From: Brevibacillus sedimenti
GTDB lineage: Bacteria > Bacillota > Bacilli > Brevibacillales > Brevibacillaceae
Direction: 5' to 3'
DNA: 64,000 bases
NCBI RefSeq assembly: GCF_020923495.1
Contig: NZ_CP064048.1
Coordinates: 1,877,501-1,941,500, forward strand
Shown here: positions 35,124 through 42,765 of the stretch, piece after piece
Numbering within the stretch: position 1 is the first letter of the stretch
Layout: each line of letters opens with the position of its first letter
The notes under the pieces: generated by a model
The model's database searches: none
Told to the model about the DNA's origin: nothing
Seen by the model: only the letters and a program-made list of their open reading frames with translations
Translations under genes and position numbers: made by a program

Positions 35124-36316
35124 TCCAGGTGGCTTACATGAGCACGTACGTTCCGAAAAGGTGCGGACTGGCGACGTATACCCATCACCTGCGGCATTAC
35201 GTGAAACAGGCGAACCTGTGGAACGCAGCGGACCCGGTGATCGTGATGACCGACGGGGATGAACAGGAGTACGGGAACGATCAGGCGCTGTGGCCGCTTG
35301 CCAAACACGACAGGGAGGCGTATCGGGCGATGGCGCAGAGAGTGAACGCGAGCGGCGTGTCGGTCGTCTCCCTGCAGCATGAGTTTGGCATTTTTGGCGG
35401 GGAAGCAGGGGCGTATGTGCTGGACTTTGTACGCGAGCTGAAAAAACCGCTGGTCACGACCTTCCACACCGTGTTTGCCTCGCCTAAGGAACCGTACCGG
35501 TCGATTCAGCGGGAGATTGCCGAACGGAGCGATCGGATCGTCGTAATGAATCGCCGGGCCGTCGGCTATCTGCGGCAGTCGTTCGGGATTCCGGAAGCGA
35601 AAATCGCGTTTATCCCGCACGGCACCCCCGTCCCCGACCCGCAGCAGCGGGAGGCTGTTCGGCAGCGGTTGAACTGGGCGGATAAAAAAGTCGTGATGAC
35701 GTTTGGCCTGCTCAGCCGCGGAAAAGGGTTGGAACTGATTTTGGAGGCGCTGCCGCAAGCGGTCAAGGATGTCCCCAACCTGCTCTACGCGGTGGTCGGC
35801 CAAACCCATCCGGAAGTGAAGAAACGGGAAGGAGAAGCGTACCGGGAGGAGCTGATGGAGCTGATCCGGCGAAACCGCCTGGAACGCCATGTGGTGATGA
35901 TCGACCGGTACGTGGACGAAGCGGAACTGGTCCAATTTCTGACGGCGTGCGATTTGTACGTCACCCCTTACCCGGGAATGGAGCAGATCACCAGCGGCAC
36001 GCTGGCCTATGCCGTCGGGCTGGGACGTCCGGTGTTGAGCACGCCGTACAGCTATGCCCAGGATTTGCTGGAGGGCTGCGACGAGCTGCTGATTCCGTAT
36101 GGCGAGCCCGACCGGTGGGCGGAAAAAATCGCGTCGCTCTTGCGTGACGACAGCCTGAGGCGGGACTGGGAGGCAAAGATCGGCCGCGTCGGCTCCGCCA
36201 TGCACTGGCCGCAGATCGGCAAGCGCTGCGCTTCCCTGTTTGCCACCCTCTCCAAACAGCCCGGCAGCACGTTTGAACAGACGGAGGGGACACCCGTTGC
36301 GGCCCTTTCCCGTTAG
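35120..36316 (+). CDS. GT4-family glycosyltransferase
   Basis: A cytoplasmic retaining glycosyltransferase with two Rossmann-like domains, 398 residues. The N-terminal STYVPKRCGLATYTHHL resembles the PPRxCGIAT type of GT4. The C-terminal donor-binding region has TFGLLSRGKGLELILEAL and VTPYPGMEQITSGTLAYAVG, with the family Glu in the latter. Given the mannose genes around it, the donor may be GDP-mannose; the acceptor is unknown. It overlaps its neighbours by 4 nt upstream and 20 nt downstream, so all are translated together. Confidence 0.87.
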   Translation: MIQVAYMSTYVPKRCGLATYTHHLRHYVKQANLWNAADPVIVMTDGDEQEYGNDQALWPLAKHDREAYRAMAQRVNASGVSVVSLQHEFGIFGGEAGAYVLDFVRELKKPLVTTFHTVFASPKEPYRSIQREIAERSDRIVVMNRRAVGYLRQSFGIPEAKIAFIPHGTPVPDPQQREAVRQRLNWADKKVVMTFGLLSRGKGLELILEALPQAVKDVPNLLYAVVGQTHPEVKKREGEAYREELMELIRRNRLERHVVMIDRYVDEAELVQFLTACDLYVTPYPGMEQITSGTLAYAVGLGRPVLSTPYSYAQDLLEGCDELLIPYGEPDRWAEKIASLLRDDSLRRDWEAKIGRVGSAMHWPQIGKRCASLFATLSKQPGSTFEQTEGTPVAALSR

Positions 36317-37364
36317 CTTTCGACACCTGGAGAGAATGACCGATGACACCGGACTGTTGGAGCACTGTCTCGGAAACATCCCGCGCCGCCGGGAGGGCTA
36401 TACGACCGATGACAACGCCAGAGCGCTGTGGGCGTGTGCCGTTTGGCGGCAGCATGCGAACCGGACAGGCGACCGCGATCTGCTGGCGACCCTTGACCGC
36501 CTGATCGACCGCTATCTCGGGTTTCTTCTGTGGGTTCAGCAGGAGGATGGCAGCTTTCACAACAACATCGGCTACGACCGCAGGCCGGAACCGGAGAAGC
36601 CGTCCGACGACTGTCTCGGACGTGCGCTGTGGGCGTGCGCGGTCGCATCGGCGTCGCTTCCCGACAGCGGCCGGCGGTTTGTCGCCTCCCAACTGCTTGC
36701 CAAAGGGCTGCCGCGGGCGACGGCGATGAAGTTTCCGCGCGGATGGGCCTTCGCGCTGGCAGCGTGCAGCTTTTTGCTCAGGAACGGCAGCGGTTATGCA
36801 AATTCCGCCGTCTGCATGGAGCTGATCGAGCTGTTTGAAGAACGGCTGGTCCGGCTGTACCGGGAGGCGTCCGGAGAAGGTTGGCATTGGTTCGAACCGG
36901 TGATGACCTACGGAAACGGCGTGCTGCCGTGGGCGCTGTTTTCCGCCTGCCGCGTGACGAAGCGGGAGGAGACGCTGTCCATTGCCAAAGAGAGTCTCGA
37001 TTTTCTGATCGCCAGGATGACCGGACAAAACGGCGTGATTCGCCCCATCGGCAACCGGGGCTGGTGCACGCCGCAGTCCCGTAGCGACTGGGATCAGCAG
37101 CCGTTGGAAGTAATGAAACTGGCGCTCGCTTCGGCGGAAGCCCATGCGGTACTGGCTGATCCTATGTACTGGCAAACAGTGGAAAAATGCCGGGCGTGGT
37201 TTTACGGCGGCAACGATGGAGCCGTGCCGATGGCAGATGCGGCGGAAGGCAGCTGCTGCGACGGACTGACACCAAACGGAGCCAATCTGAATCGGGGAGC
37301 GGAATCGACCCTGTCCTACTTGCTGACGGAAGCGATTTATCACAATGCGGTGACTGGAGGTTGA
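36297..37364 (+). CDS. (Alpha/alpha)-barrel-type protein associated with GT4
   Basis: A predicted cytoplasmic helical protein of 355 residues. Conserved segments are FRHLERMTDDTGLLEH, GYTTDDNARALWA, DDCLGRALWACAVASASLP and the C-terminal NRGAESTLSYLLTEA; the repeated aromatic-helix pattern suggests an (alpha/alpha)6-barrel of glycosidase style. I recall similar domains fused to GT4 transferases in other bacteria. The function is not established. I chose TTG 36297 with GGAGGGG 7 nt upstream because ATG 36336 would cut into the conserved MTDDTG motif. Confidence 0.7.
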   Translation: MRPFPVSFRHLERMTDDTGLLEHCLGNIPRRREGYTTDDNARALWACAVWRQHANRTGDRDLLATLDRLIDRYLGFLLWVQQEDGSFHNNIGYDRRPEPEKPSDDCLGRALWACAVASASLPDSGRRFVASQLLAKGLPRATAMKFPRGWAFALAACSFLLRNGSGYANSAVCMELIELFEERLVRLYREASGEGWHWFEPVMTYGNGVLPWALFSACRVTKREETLSIAKESLDFLIARMTGQNGVIRPIGNRGWCTPQSRSDWDQQPLEVMKLALASAEAHAVLADPMYWQTVEKCRAWFYGGNDGAVPMADAAEGSCCDGLTPNGANLNRGAESTLSYLLTEAIYHNAVTGG

Positions 37365-37369
37365 TGCAT

Positions 37370-38791
37370 ATGGACGTTACGGCTGCACACGGCATTCACA
37401 TCCCGTCCCACGTTTTCCGGGAGTACGACATCAGGGGCAGAGCCGGGAAAGAGATTCATCCGGCGTTTGCCTGGCTCCTGGGGAGAGCGTTTGGCCGAAA
37501 GCTGAAGGCGGCCGGGCTGGACAAGGCGGTCGTGGGGAGGGATAACCGGAAATCCTCGCCGGAGCTGCAAACCGCTCTGATGGCCGGGCTACTTCGCTCG
37601 GACATCCGCGTCGTCGATATCGGTGAGGTGACGACACCGATGTTTTACTACAGCCTGGAGCATCTGGACATTCCTTCCGGGCTGATCGTGACGGCAAGCC
37701 ACAACCCCGGTGACGAGAACGGCTTTAAAATTGCCATGGACAAGACCACCATCTACGGCGAGGCGATTCAGGACCTGTACAACACCATGCGCGCGCTGCT
37801 CGCCGAGGAAGGCGTGCCGCACCAACCTTTCTCCCTACAGGAAGGAGTGGAGCGGGTGGACATCGAACAGCCCTATCTGGCGATGCTCAGGGAAAAAATT
37901 GTCCTTGGACCGCGCAAAGTGAAGGTGGTGGCGGACTGCGGCAACGGCACCCCCTCGCCGTTCGTGCCGAAAGCGCTGGTCCAGTGGGGCTGCGAAGTGG
38001 TTCCGCTCTACTGTGAATCCGATCCCAATTTCCCTCATCATCACCCCGATCCGGTCGACCCGAAAAACCTGCAGGACTTGATTCGCAAGGTGCGCGAGGA
38101 AAAAGCCGACCTCGGGGTGGCCTTCGACGGCGATGGCGACCGCCTGGGTGTCGTCGACGAGCAGGGCAATATCCTGTGGGGCGATCAGCTGATGATTTTG
38201 TTCTGGCGGGAGATCCTGCCGAAACATCCCGGATGCCAGGCGCTGGTGGAAGTAAAATGCTCGCGGGCACTGGTGGAAGAAATCGAGAAGCTGGGCGGAG
38301 TGCCCGTGTTTCACCGCACCGGCCATTCCCATATCAAAGCCTCGATGAAACGGCTGAACGTGCCGTTTACCGGTGAAATGTCCGGCCACATCTTCTTCAA
38401 GGACGAGTATTTCGGCTTTGACGACGCGCTCTACGCGGCGGGGCGGCTGCTTCGCATCTTGACCAACAGCGACAAGCCGCTGTCAGCGTTGTTTGCCGAC
38501 ATTCCCCGCTACCACGCCACGCCGGAGACGAGAGTCCCCTGCGAGGAAAGCAAAAAGCGGACCATCCTGGACAAGGTCAAACAGTATTTCCGGCCCGAGC
38601 GCGAGATTATTGACGTGGACGGCGCGAGGGTGATCTTCCCGAACGGCTGGGGACTGATCCGCGCCTCCAACACGCAGCCGATTTTGGTCCTGCGGGCGGA
38701 GGCGGAATCGGCGGAAGGGCTGGCCGAGATCAAACGGGAGATCGAGAAGTCTCTTGCGTTTGCCGATTCCGCGCTGACGGTGGACTGGTAA
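37370..38791 (+). CDS. Phosphomannomutase/phosphoglucomutase
   Basis: Interconverts hexose-6- and hexose-1-phosphate. It is 473 residues, AlgC-type. The catalytic Ser is in GLIVTASHNPGDENGFK, the metal loop is AFDGDGDRLGVVDE, the sugar-binding loop is FTGEMSGHIFFKDE, and the phosphate-binding loop is IRASNTQPILVLR. In this cluster it should supply mannose-1-phosphate to the nucleotidyltransferase, though such enzymes often accept glucose as well. ATG 37370 lies 9 nt after GGAGG; ATG 37364 is too close to that site. Confidence 0.92.
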   Translation: MDVTAAHGIHIPSHVFREYDIRGRAGKEIHPAFAWLLGRAFGRKLKAAGLDKAVVGRDNRKSSPELQTALMAGLLRSDIRVVDIGEVTTPMFYYSLEHLDIPSGLIVTASHNPGDENGFKIAMDKTTIYGEAIQDLYNTMRALLAEEGVPHQPFSLQEGVERVDIEQPYLAMLREKIVLGPRKVKVVADCGNGTPSPFVPKALVQWGCEVVPLYCESDPNFPHHHPDPVDPKNLQDLIRKVREEKADLGVAFDGDGDRLGVVDEQGNILWGDQLMILFWREILPKHPGCQALVEVKCSRALVEEIEKLGGVPVFHRTGHSHIKASMKRLNVPFTGEMSGHIFFKDEYFGFDDALYAAGRLLRILTNSDKPLSALFADIPRYHATPETRVPCEESKKRTILDKVKQYFRPEREIIDVDGARVIFPNGWGLIRASNTQPILVLRAEAESAEGLAEIKREIEKSLAFADSALTVDW

Positions 38792-38887
38792 CCTCGAAAC
38801 AGCGGACTCGTGTACCCGTACCATCTTGTCGTGATTCGCTGGTAGTGCCTGTTTGCATACTGAGATCAACCGGGGTGAGTGAGGAAA

Positions 38888-39871
38888 ATGAACGCGTATC
38901 CGTTACTGTTTTCACCGATGTATCATCAACGGATTTGGGGCGGCAATCGCCTGCGTACATTATTCGGCTATCCCATTCCCAGTGAGCAGACGGGTGAGGC
39001 GTGGGTCATATCCGATCACCCGAAAGGCAGAACCACGATCAGAAACGGCGTCTATCGCGGAAAGACGATCAGCGAACTGCTGGCGGAACAGCCCGATTGG
39101 TTTGCGCCGAAGCGTCCGGACCGCTTTCCGCTGTTGGTGAAACTGTTGGACGCCAACGACTCGTTATCCGTACAGGTACATCCCGACGACCGCTTTGCCC
39201 ATGTCCATGAGAACGGCGAACTGGGAAAGGCGGAATGCTGGTACGTCGTGCACGCCGAACCTGGAGCAGAAATCGTGTACGGCCATACCGCCAGGACGCG
39301 GGAGGAACTGGCGGAGATGGTGAAGGCCAGCCGCTGGGACGACCTGTTGGTGCGAGTCCCGGTGCGGACCGGCGACTTCTTCTACATTCCGCACGGCACG
39401 CTCCACGCGCTGGGCAAAGGCATTGTCGTCCTGGAAATTCAGCAAAACTCAGACGCCACATACCGCGCCTACGACTACGACCGCGTCGACCAGTCCGGAC
39501 GGAAGCGCGAACTGCACATCGACAAGGTGCTGCAGGTAACCAATGTGCCGAACAAGCCGGCACAGATCCGGGCAAAGACAGCAGGCAGCCGCTTCCTGCA
39601 GGTGAACCACTACCTGGACAGCCCGTTTTTCACGGTAGAAAAATGGACGCTGCACGGCTCGCGCGAAGAAGAGTCCGGGGACCGGTTCTCCCTCGTGTCC
39701 GTTCTCGCCGGATCAGCCCTGCTGGAATGGAGCGGCGGTGAGCTTACGGTGAAAAAAGGGGATCACCTGCTGTTACCGAGAACATTGGGCAGGTACAGAC
39801 TGGCGGGCGACATGGAAGCGATAGTCTCCTTCCCGCCGGGACAGGCGGCCACGCTGCGAAAAGCGGGCTGA
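38888..39871 (+). CDS. manA: Mannose-6-phosphate isomerase, class I
   Basis: A zinc enzyme that links fructose-6-phosphate to mannose-6-phosphate. It is 327 residues. Zinc-site motifs are LSVQVHPDDRFA near residue 95 and the later IPHGTLHALGKGIVVLEIQQ. Together with the mutase and nucleotidyltransferase it completes a route from fructose-6-phosphate to an activated mannose. It follows the mutase by about 95 nt and is the last gene before a terminator. ATG 38888 is preceded by GGTGAGTGAGG. Confidence 0.92.
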   Translation: MNAYPLLFSPMYHQRIWGGNRLRTLFGYPIPSEQTGEAWVISDHPKGRTTIRNGVYRGKTISELLAEQPDWFAPKRPDRFPLLVKLLDANDSLSVQVHPDDRFAHVHENGELGKAECWYVVHAEPGAEIVYGHTARTREELAEMVKASRWDDLLVRVPVRTGDFFYIPHGTLHALGKGIVVLEIQQNSDATYRAYDYDRVDQSGRKRELHIDKVLQVTNVPNKPAQIRAKTAGSRFLQVNHYLDSPFFTVEKWTLHGSREEESGDRFSLVSVLAGSALLEWSGGELTVKKGDHLLLPRTLGRYRLAGDMEAIVSFPPGQAATLRKAG

Positions 39872-39896
39872 ACGCGTCAGATGGCGCGAGCGATGC

Positions 39897-39921
39897 AAAG
39901 ACCCTGGCAAAGGGTCTTTTT
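39897..39921 (+). terminator. Terminator after manA
   Basis: Stem AAGACCC/GGGTCTT with a 7-nt loop, followed by Ts. Confidence 0.88.
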
Positions 39922-40032
39922 CATTTTTTTCTGGCAGCCCACGATATTCCCTGCGCATCTGGGTTCACTACCTCATGGGCACAACCATAAGCTGGGGTAT
40001 ACATCATCTTTACACATGTGGAGGAGATTCTC

Positions 40033-40515
40033 ATGCATGGTTATCCGATAGCTTTTCCCCGCTACTGGCCCAGGCTCGTACAGCAGCCGGGATTTAGCGA
40101 ACCGCGCGATCGGGCGCTGGCCGCCGATATCTTGCGGGCCACCCAACGTGAAGAGCGGGCCATCAATTATTTCAGCAGGCTGATAGAGCTGGCCCCCAAC
40201 GACAGCATCCGGACGGTTTTGAACATCATCCGCGACGAGCGGATCAAGCATTCCCAGCGATTCGCGACAATCTACCGGCAGTTGACCGGACGGGCGCCGC
40301 AAGTGAGGCGGGAAGAAGTGCCGGCACCGGAATCATTTGCCCGGGGATTGGAATTTGCCATCCGGGACGAGCTGGCCGCCGCCGATCTGTACCGGGACAT
40401 TGCCGATCGGGCGGTGACGCTCGCGATCAGAAGGGGGTTCACCCGAGCAGCAGAAGACGAGCTGCGGCAATCCAATGTGCTGATGAACATGCTGGCACAG
40501 TTGGGAGCGTCGTAG
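40033..40515 (+). CDS. Ferritin-like domain protein
   Basis: A helical protein of 160 residues. Repeated acid/His motifs on predicted helices, QREERAINYF, RDERIKHSQRF, IRDELAAADLY and EDELRQSNVL, resemble the carboxylate ligands of ferritin-like four-helix bundles; it may bind a di-iron centre. Such proteins are common as hypotheticals in Paenibacillaceae. ATG 40033 follows GGAGGAG; the in-frame ATG at 40018 contains that site. A GC-rich hairpin (40540-40569) without a T-run follows. Confidence 0.75.
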   Translation: MHGYPIAFPRYWPRLVQQPGFSEPRDRALAADILRATQREERAINYFSRLIELAPNDSIRTVLNIIRDERIKHSQRFATIYRQLTGRAPQVRREEVPAPESFARGLEFAIRDELAAADLYRDIADRAVTLAIRRGFTRAAEDELRQSNVLMNMLAQLGAS

Positions 40516-40539
40516 ATGGCTGGCGGAGGCCAGCTGAAA

Positions 40540-40569
40540 ACGGGCGGCCTGTCTTTGCGGGCCGCCCGT
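40540..40569 (+). terminator. GC-rich hairpin, possible terminator
   Basis: Stem ACGGGCGGCC/GGCCGCCCGT with a 10-nt loop but no T-run, between the ferritin-like gene and the response regulator. Confidence 0.5.
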
Positions 40570-40662
40570 GATCGTGTTCAGAAATTGTTGAGATCGAATG
40601 CCTATGATAATAGAATGTGCGGCTTGTGTCGGATTCGGGTTGAAAAAGCGAGGTGTGAAACT

Positions 40663-41793
40663 CTGAAAGCCGTATTGGTTGACGATGAACCTCTGGCTTT
40701 GTACCACCTGGAAACACTGCTGCGGGAATGCGGAGGTCTGGAAATCGTCGGGCGATATCAAAATCCCCGCCGCGCTTTGGATGAGCTTTCGCAGGTAAAG
40801 CCCGACGTCATCTTTCTAGATGTGGAGATGCCCGAGTTGAACGGCATCGAAACGGCGGAACAGGTGCTCAGACTCTCGCCTGAAACGGATCTTGTCTTTG
40901 TAACGGCCTATGATGAGTACGCGGTCAAGGCGTTTGAGCTCAACGCACTGGACTACGTGCTAAAACCGGTTCAGCGCGACCGCCTGATCAAAACGGTGCA
41001 GCGGCTGATTGACAGGCGGTATGAGACGCACGTCGTTTCGCTCGCAGGACAAGCCATCATGATCCGCTGCTTTCAGTCCCTGCAGATCGAGATTCCGCCG
41101 CGCGGACCGGAACCCATCCGCTGGCGGACGGCCAAAGCGCAGGAACTGTTTGCGTACCTGGTTCATCGGCGGGGCCAGCCCGTTCGCAAAGATGCGCTGC
41201 TGGAATTGTTCTGGCCGGATGCGGACCACAAAAAAGGTTTTGCCCTGCTGTACACAACCATCTACCAGATCAGAAAAACATTGAAAGAGCTCAACGTCGG
41301 CATTCACATCAGCAACTGCGACGACGGCTATCTGCTGGACATGAAACACGTCAGGGTGGATGTGGATGAATGGGAGCGCGGCATAAGGATGTGGTCCCCC
41401 GTTACGCGGGAAAGACTGTCCGAACACTTGCGCTTGCTTGAATTGTACCGCGGAGATTACCTGGACGACTACGACTACATATGGGCGGAAAGCGAGCGGC
41501 AGCGGCTGCGGACGCACTGGTTTTACCACGCGAATCATGTAGCCGGCTATCTGGAGTCTGTTGGCGAATACGCCCGAGCGCTGGCCGTCTATCACCGCAT
41601 CCAGCGCTTTCACCCGCATGTGGAAGAGACGTACGTAAAGCTGATGAAGCTGTATGACAGACTAGGCGACCGCAATGCCGTGGTGAGAGAGTACATGAAC
41701 CTGAACAGGATGTTGAGCGAAGAGTACGGCGTCGCCCCCCACAAGGCCGTTCGGGAGTGGTATCTGCGTTGGAAGAAAACGCAAAGCAGGTAG
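40663..41793 (+). CDS. Response regulator with SARP/BTAD output
   Basis: A transcription regulator of 376 residues: receiver domain (residues 1-120, acid pocket Asp7/Asp8, phosphoacceptor Asp53 in VIFLDVEMPELNG, Lys in LKPVQRD), an OmpR/SARP-type winged helix (RTAKAQELFAYLVHRRGQPV, FWPDADHKKGFALLYTTIYQ), and a bacterial transcriptional activation domain with TPR-like helices. Translation probably starts at CTG 40663: it gives the usual start MKAVLVDDEP and has GAGGTG 7 nt upstream. The in-frame ATG at 40615 has no ribosome binding site and overlaps a GATAAT/TATGAT promoter element. No sensor kinase is next to it. Confidence 0.88.
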   Translation: MKAVLVDDEPLALYHLETLLRECGGLEIVGRYQNPRRALDELSQVKPDVIFLDVEMPELNGIETAEQVLRLSPETDLVFVTAYDEYAVKAFELNALDYVLKPVQRDRLIKTVQRLIDRRYETHVVSLAGQAIMIRCFQSLQIEIPPRGPEPIRWRTAKAQELFAYLVHRRGQPVRKDALLELFWPDADHKKGFALLYTTIYQIRKTLKELNVGIHISNCDDGYLLDMKHVRVDVDEWERGIRMWSPVTRERLSEHLRLLELYRGDYLDDYDYIWAESERQRLRTHWFYHANHVAGYLESVGEYARALAVYHRIQRFHPHVEETYVKLMKLYDRLGDRNAVVREYMNLNRMLSEEYGVAPHKAVREWYLRWKKTQSR

Positions 41794-41885
41794 TCTCTTC
41801 TCGGCCCCGGATTGGCTCGAAAGTCATGTGCGTCATGTCATGCTTTGCGAGCGGCGAAATATGGTAAGAAGGAGGGAATATACTA

Positions 41886-41924
41886 GTGCGGCACCAGGAC
41901 AGAAGAAATGGGGAGTACCAGTGA
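41886..41924 (+). CDS. Putative 12-codon leader ORF
   Basis: GTG 41886 lies 9 nt after the strong site AAGGAGGG (41869-41876) and opens a 12-codon frame, MRHQDRRNGEYQ, whose TGA overlaps the GTG start of the CheY-like gene (GTGA). The CheY-like gene itself has only a weak, close site. This is the arrangement of translational coupling by a leader peptide. The peptide may have no function of its own. Confidence 0.45.
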   Translation: MRHQDRRNGEYQ

Positions 41925-42286
41925 AAACGACCATGATTGTCGATGACACGGCGTTGACCAGGGGAATCCTTCGCGACATGCTCGAATCGCTCGGGCTGAA
42001 GGTGGTGGTGGAGACGGAGTCGGGAGAGGAGGCGGTCAAACAATTTATGCTGTTCCGTCCCGACCTGGTCGCCGTGGATGTATCTACACCCGCCATGGAC
42101 GAATTGGCGGTGGTGAAAAAGATCAGGAAAATCGACGGAAAGGCCAAGATCATCGTCTGTTCAGCCGTTGTGCAGCGGGATGCCATCATGCGGACGATCG
42201 ACGCGGGCGCGTCCGACTTTCTGGCCAAACCGCTGCAGAAAGACCGGGTGGCATGGGCCATTCAACACCTCAAAGAAATCGGATAA
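41921..42286 (+). CDS. CheY-like single-domain response regulator
   Basis: A stand-alone receiver domain of 121 residues. The acid pocket is Asp8/Asp9 (VDDTALTR), the phosphoacceptor is Asp53 in LVAVDVSTPAMDE, the Thr/Ser switch is in IIVCSAVVQRD and the Lys is in FLAKPLQKD. It has no output domain, so it acts by binding a partner. I chose GTG 41921, in frame and at the family start; ATG 41861 has no site in front. It sits between the SARP regulator and the Pel operon and might connect signalling to exopolysaccharide, but this is only proximity. Confidence 0.85.
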   Translation: MKTTMIVDDTALTRGILRDMLESLGLKVVVETESGEEAVKQFMLFRPDLVAVDVSTPAMDELAVVKKIRKIDGKAKIIVCSAVVQRDAIMRTIDAGASDFLAKPLQKDRVAWAIQHLKEIG

Positions 42287-42765
42287 CAGATAGGAGAAAA
42301 GTACCGAGCAGAGCCGGCAAGCCGCGAACGGTTTCGGGAACCACGCACAAGTGATCGCCCGACAGCGAGCGGATGAAAAGCCTCCGCGCGAAAAAACTCG
42401 ATAATCATACGTGGCAAGATGGTTGATCGCCATAGTATAATAGTCCTATTCATTGGCTATGTATGGAAATTTTCCTCGTCCCGACCGCCCTGTATTCACC
42501 TCATACCTGCTTAACGCCCGTTGAAATATCAAAGCAGACCAACAGCCGGCAGACTAGGCGCATCTGCAGCGGCAGCAGTCGGAGACGAGGCGTCTGCGGC
42601 CTGCGTGAGCAGACACGACAGCACAAGCAGGAATGCAACGAATGAATCAAATGATCTAGGTTTTCGTACTTGTTCAAGGTCTTATGTCCCAAAGCGGATG
42701 GGAATTCCGAATAAAACGAACGTAATTGTCAATTGTTGTCGATTGTCTATTGGAGGTGTCTGTGC
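42287..42765 (+). other. Long leader/promoter region of the Pel operon
   Basis: No gene is supported. A promoter is plausible: -35-like TGGCAA at 42412-42417, 18-bp spacer and a perfect -10 TATAAT at 42436-42441. This would leave an untranslated leader of about 320 nt, long enough for RNA-level control, but I recognise no known riboswitch and see no clear terminator hairpin in it. Confidence 0.5.

Noticed and set aside
42341-42386. Similarity to a c-di-GMP-I (GEMM) riboswitch: ACGCACAAG and AAAGCCTCCG upstream of the PelD-like fusion
   Set aside because: The conserved GGCAAACC core and tetraloop-receptor arrangement are missing, and a good promoter lies downstream at 42412-42441, so the fragment would not be in the operon leader.
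42463-42645. 60-codon open frame in the Pel operon leader
   Set aside because: No ribosome binding site, Arg/Ser/Gln-rich low-complexity product, and it lies in a probable untranslated leader.
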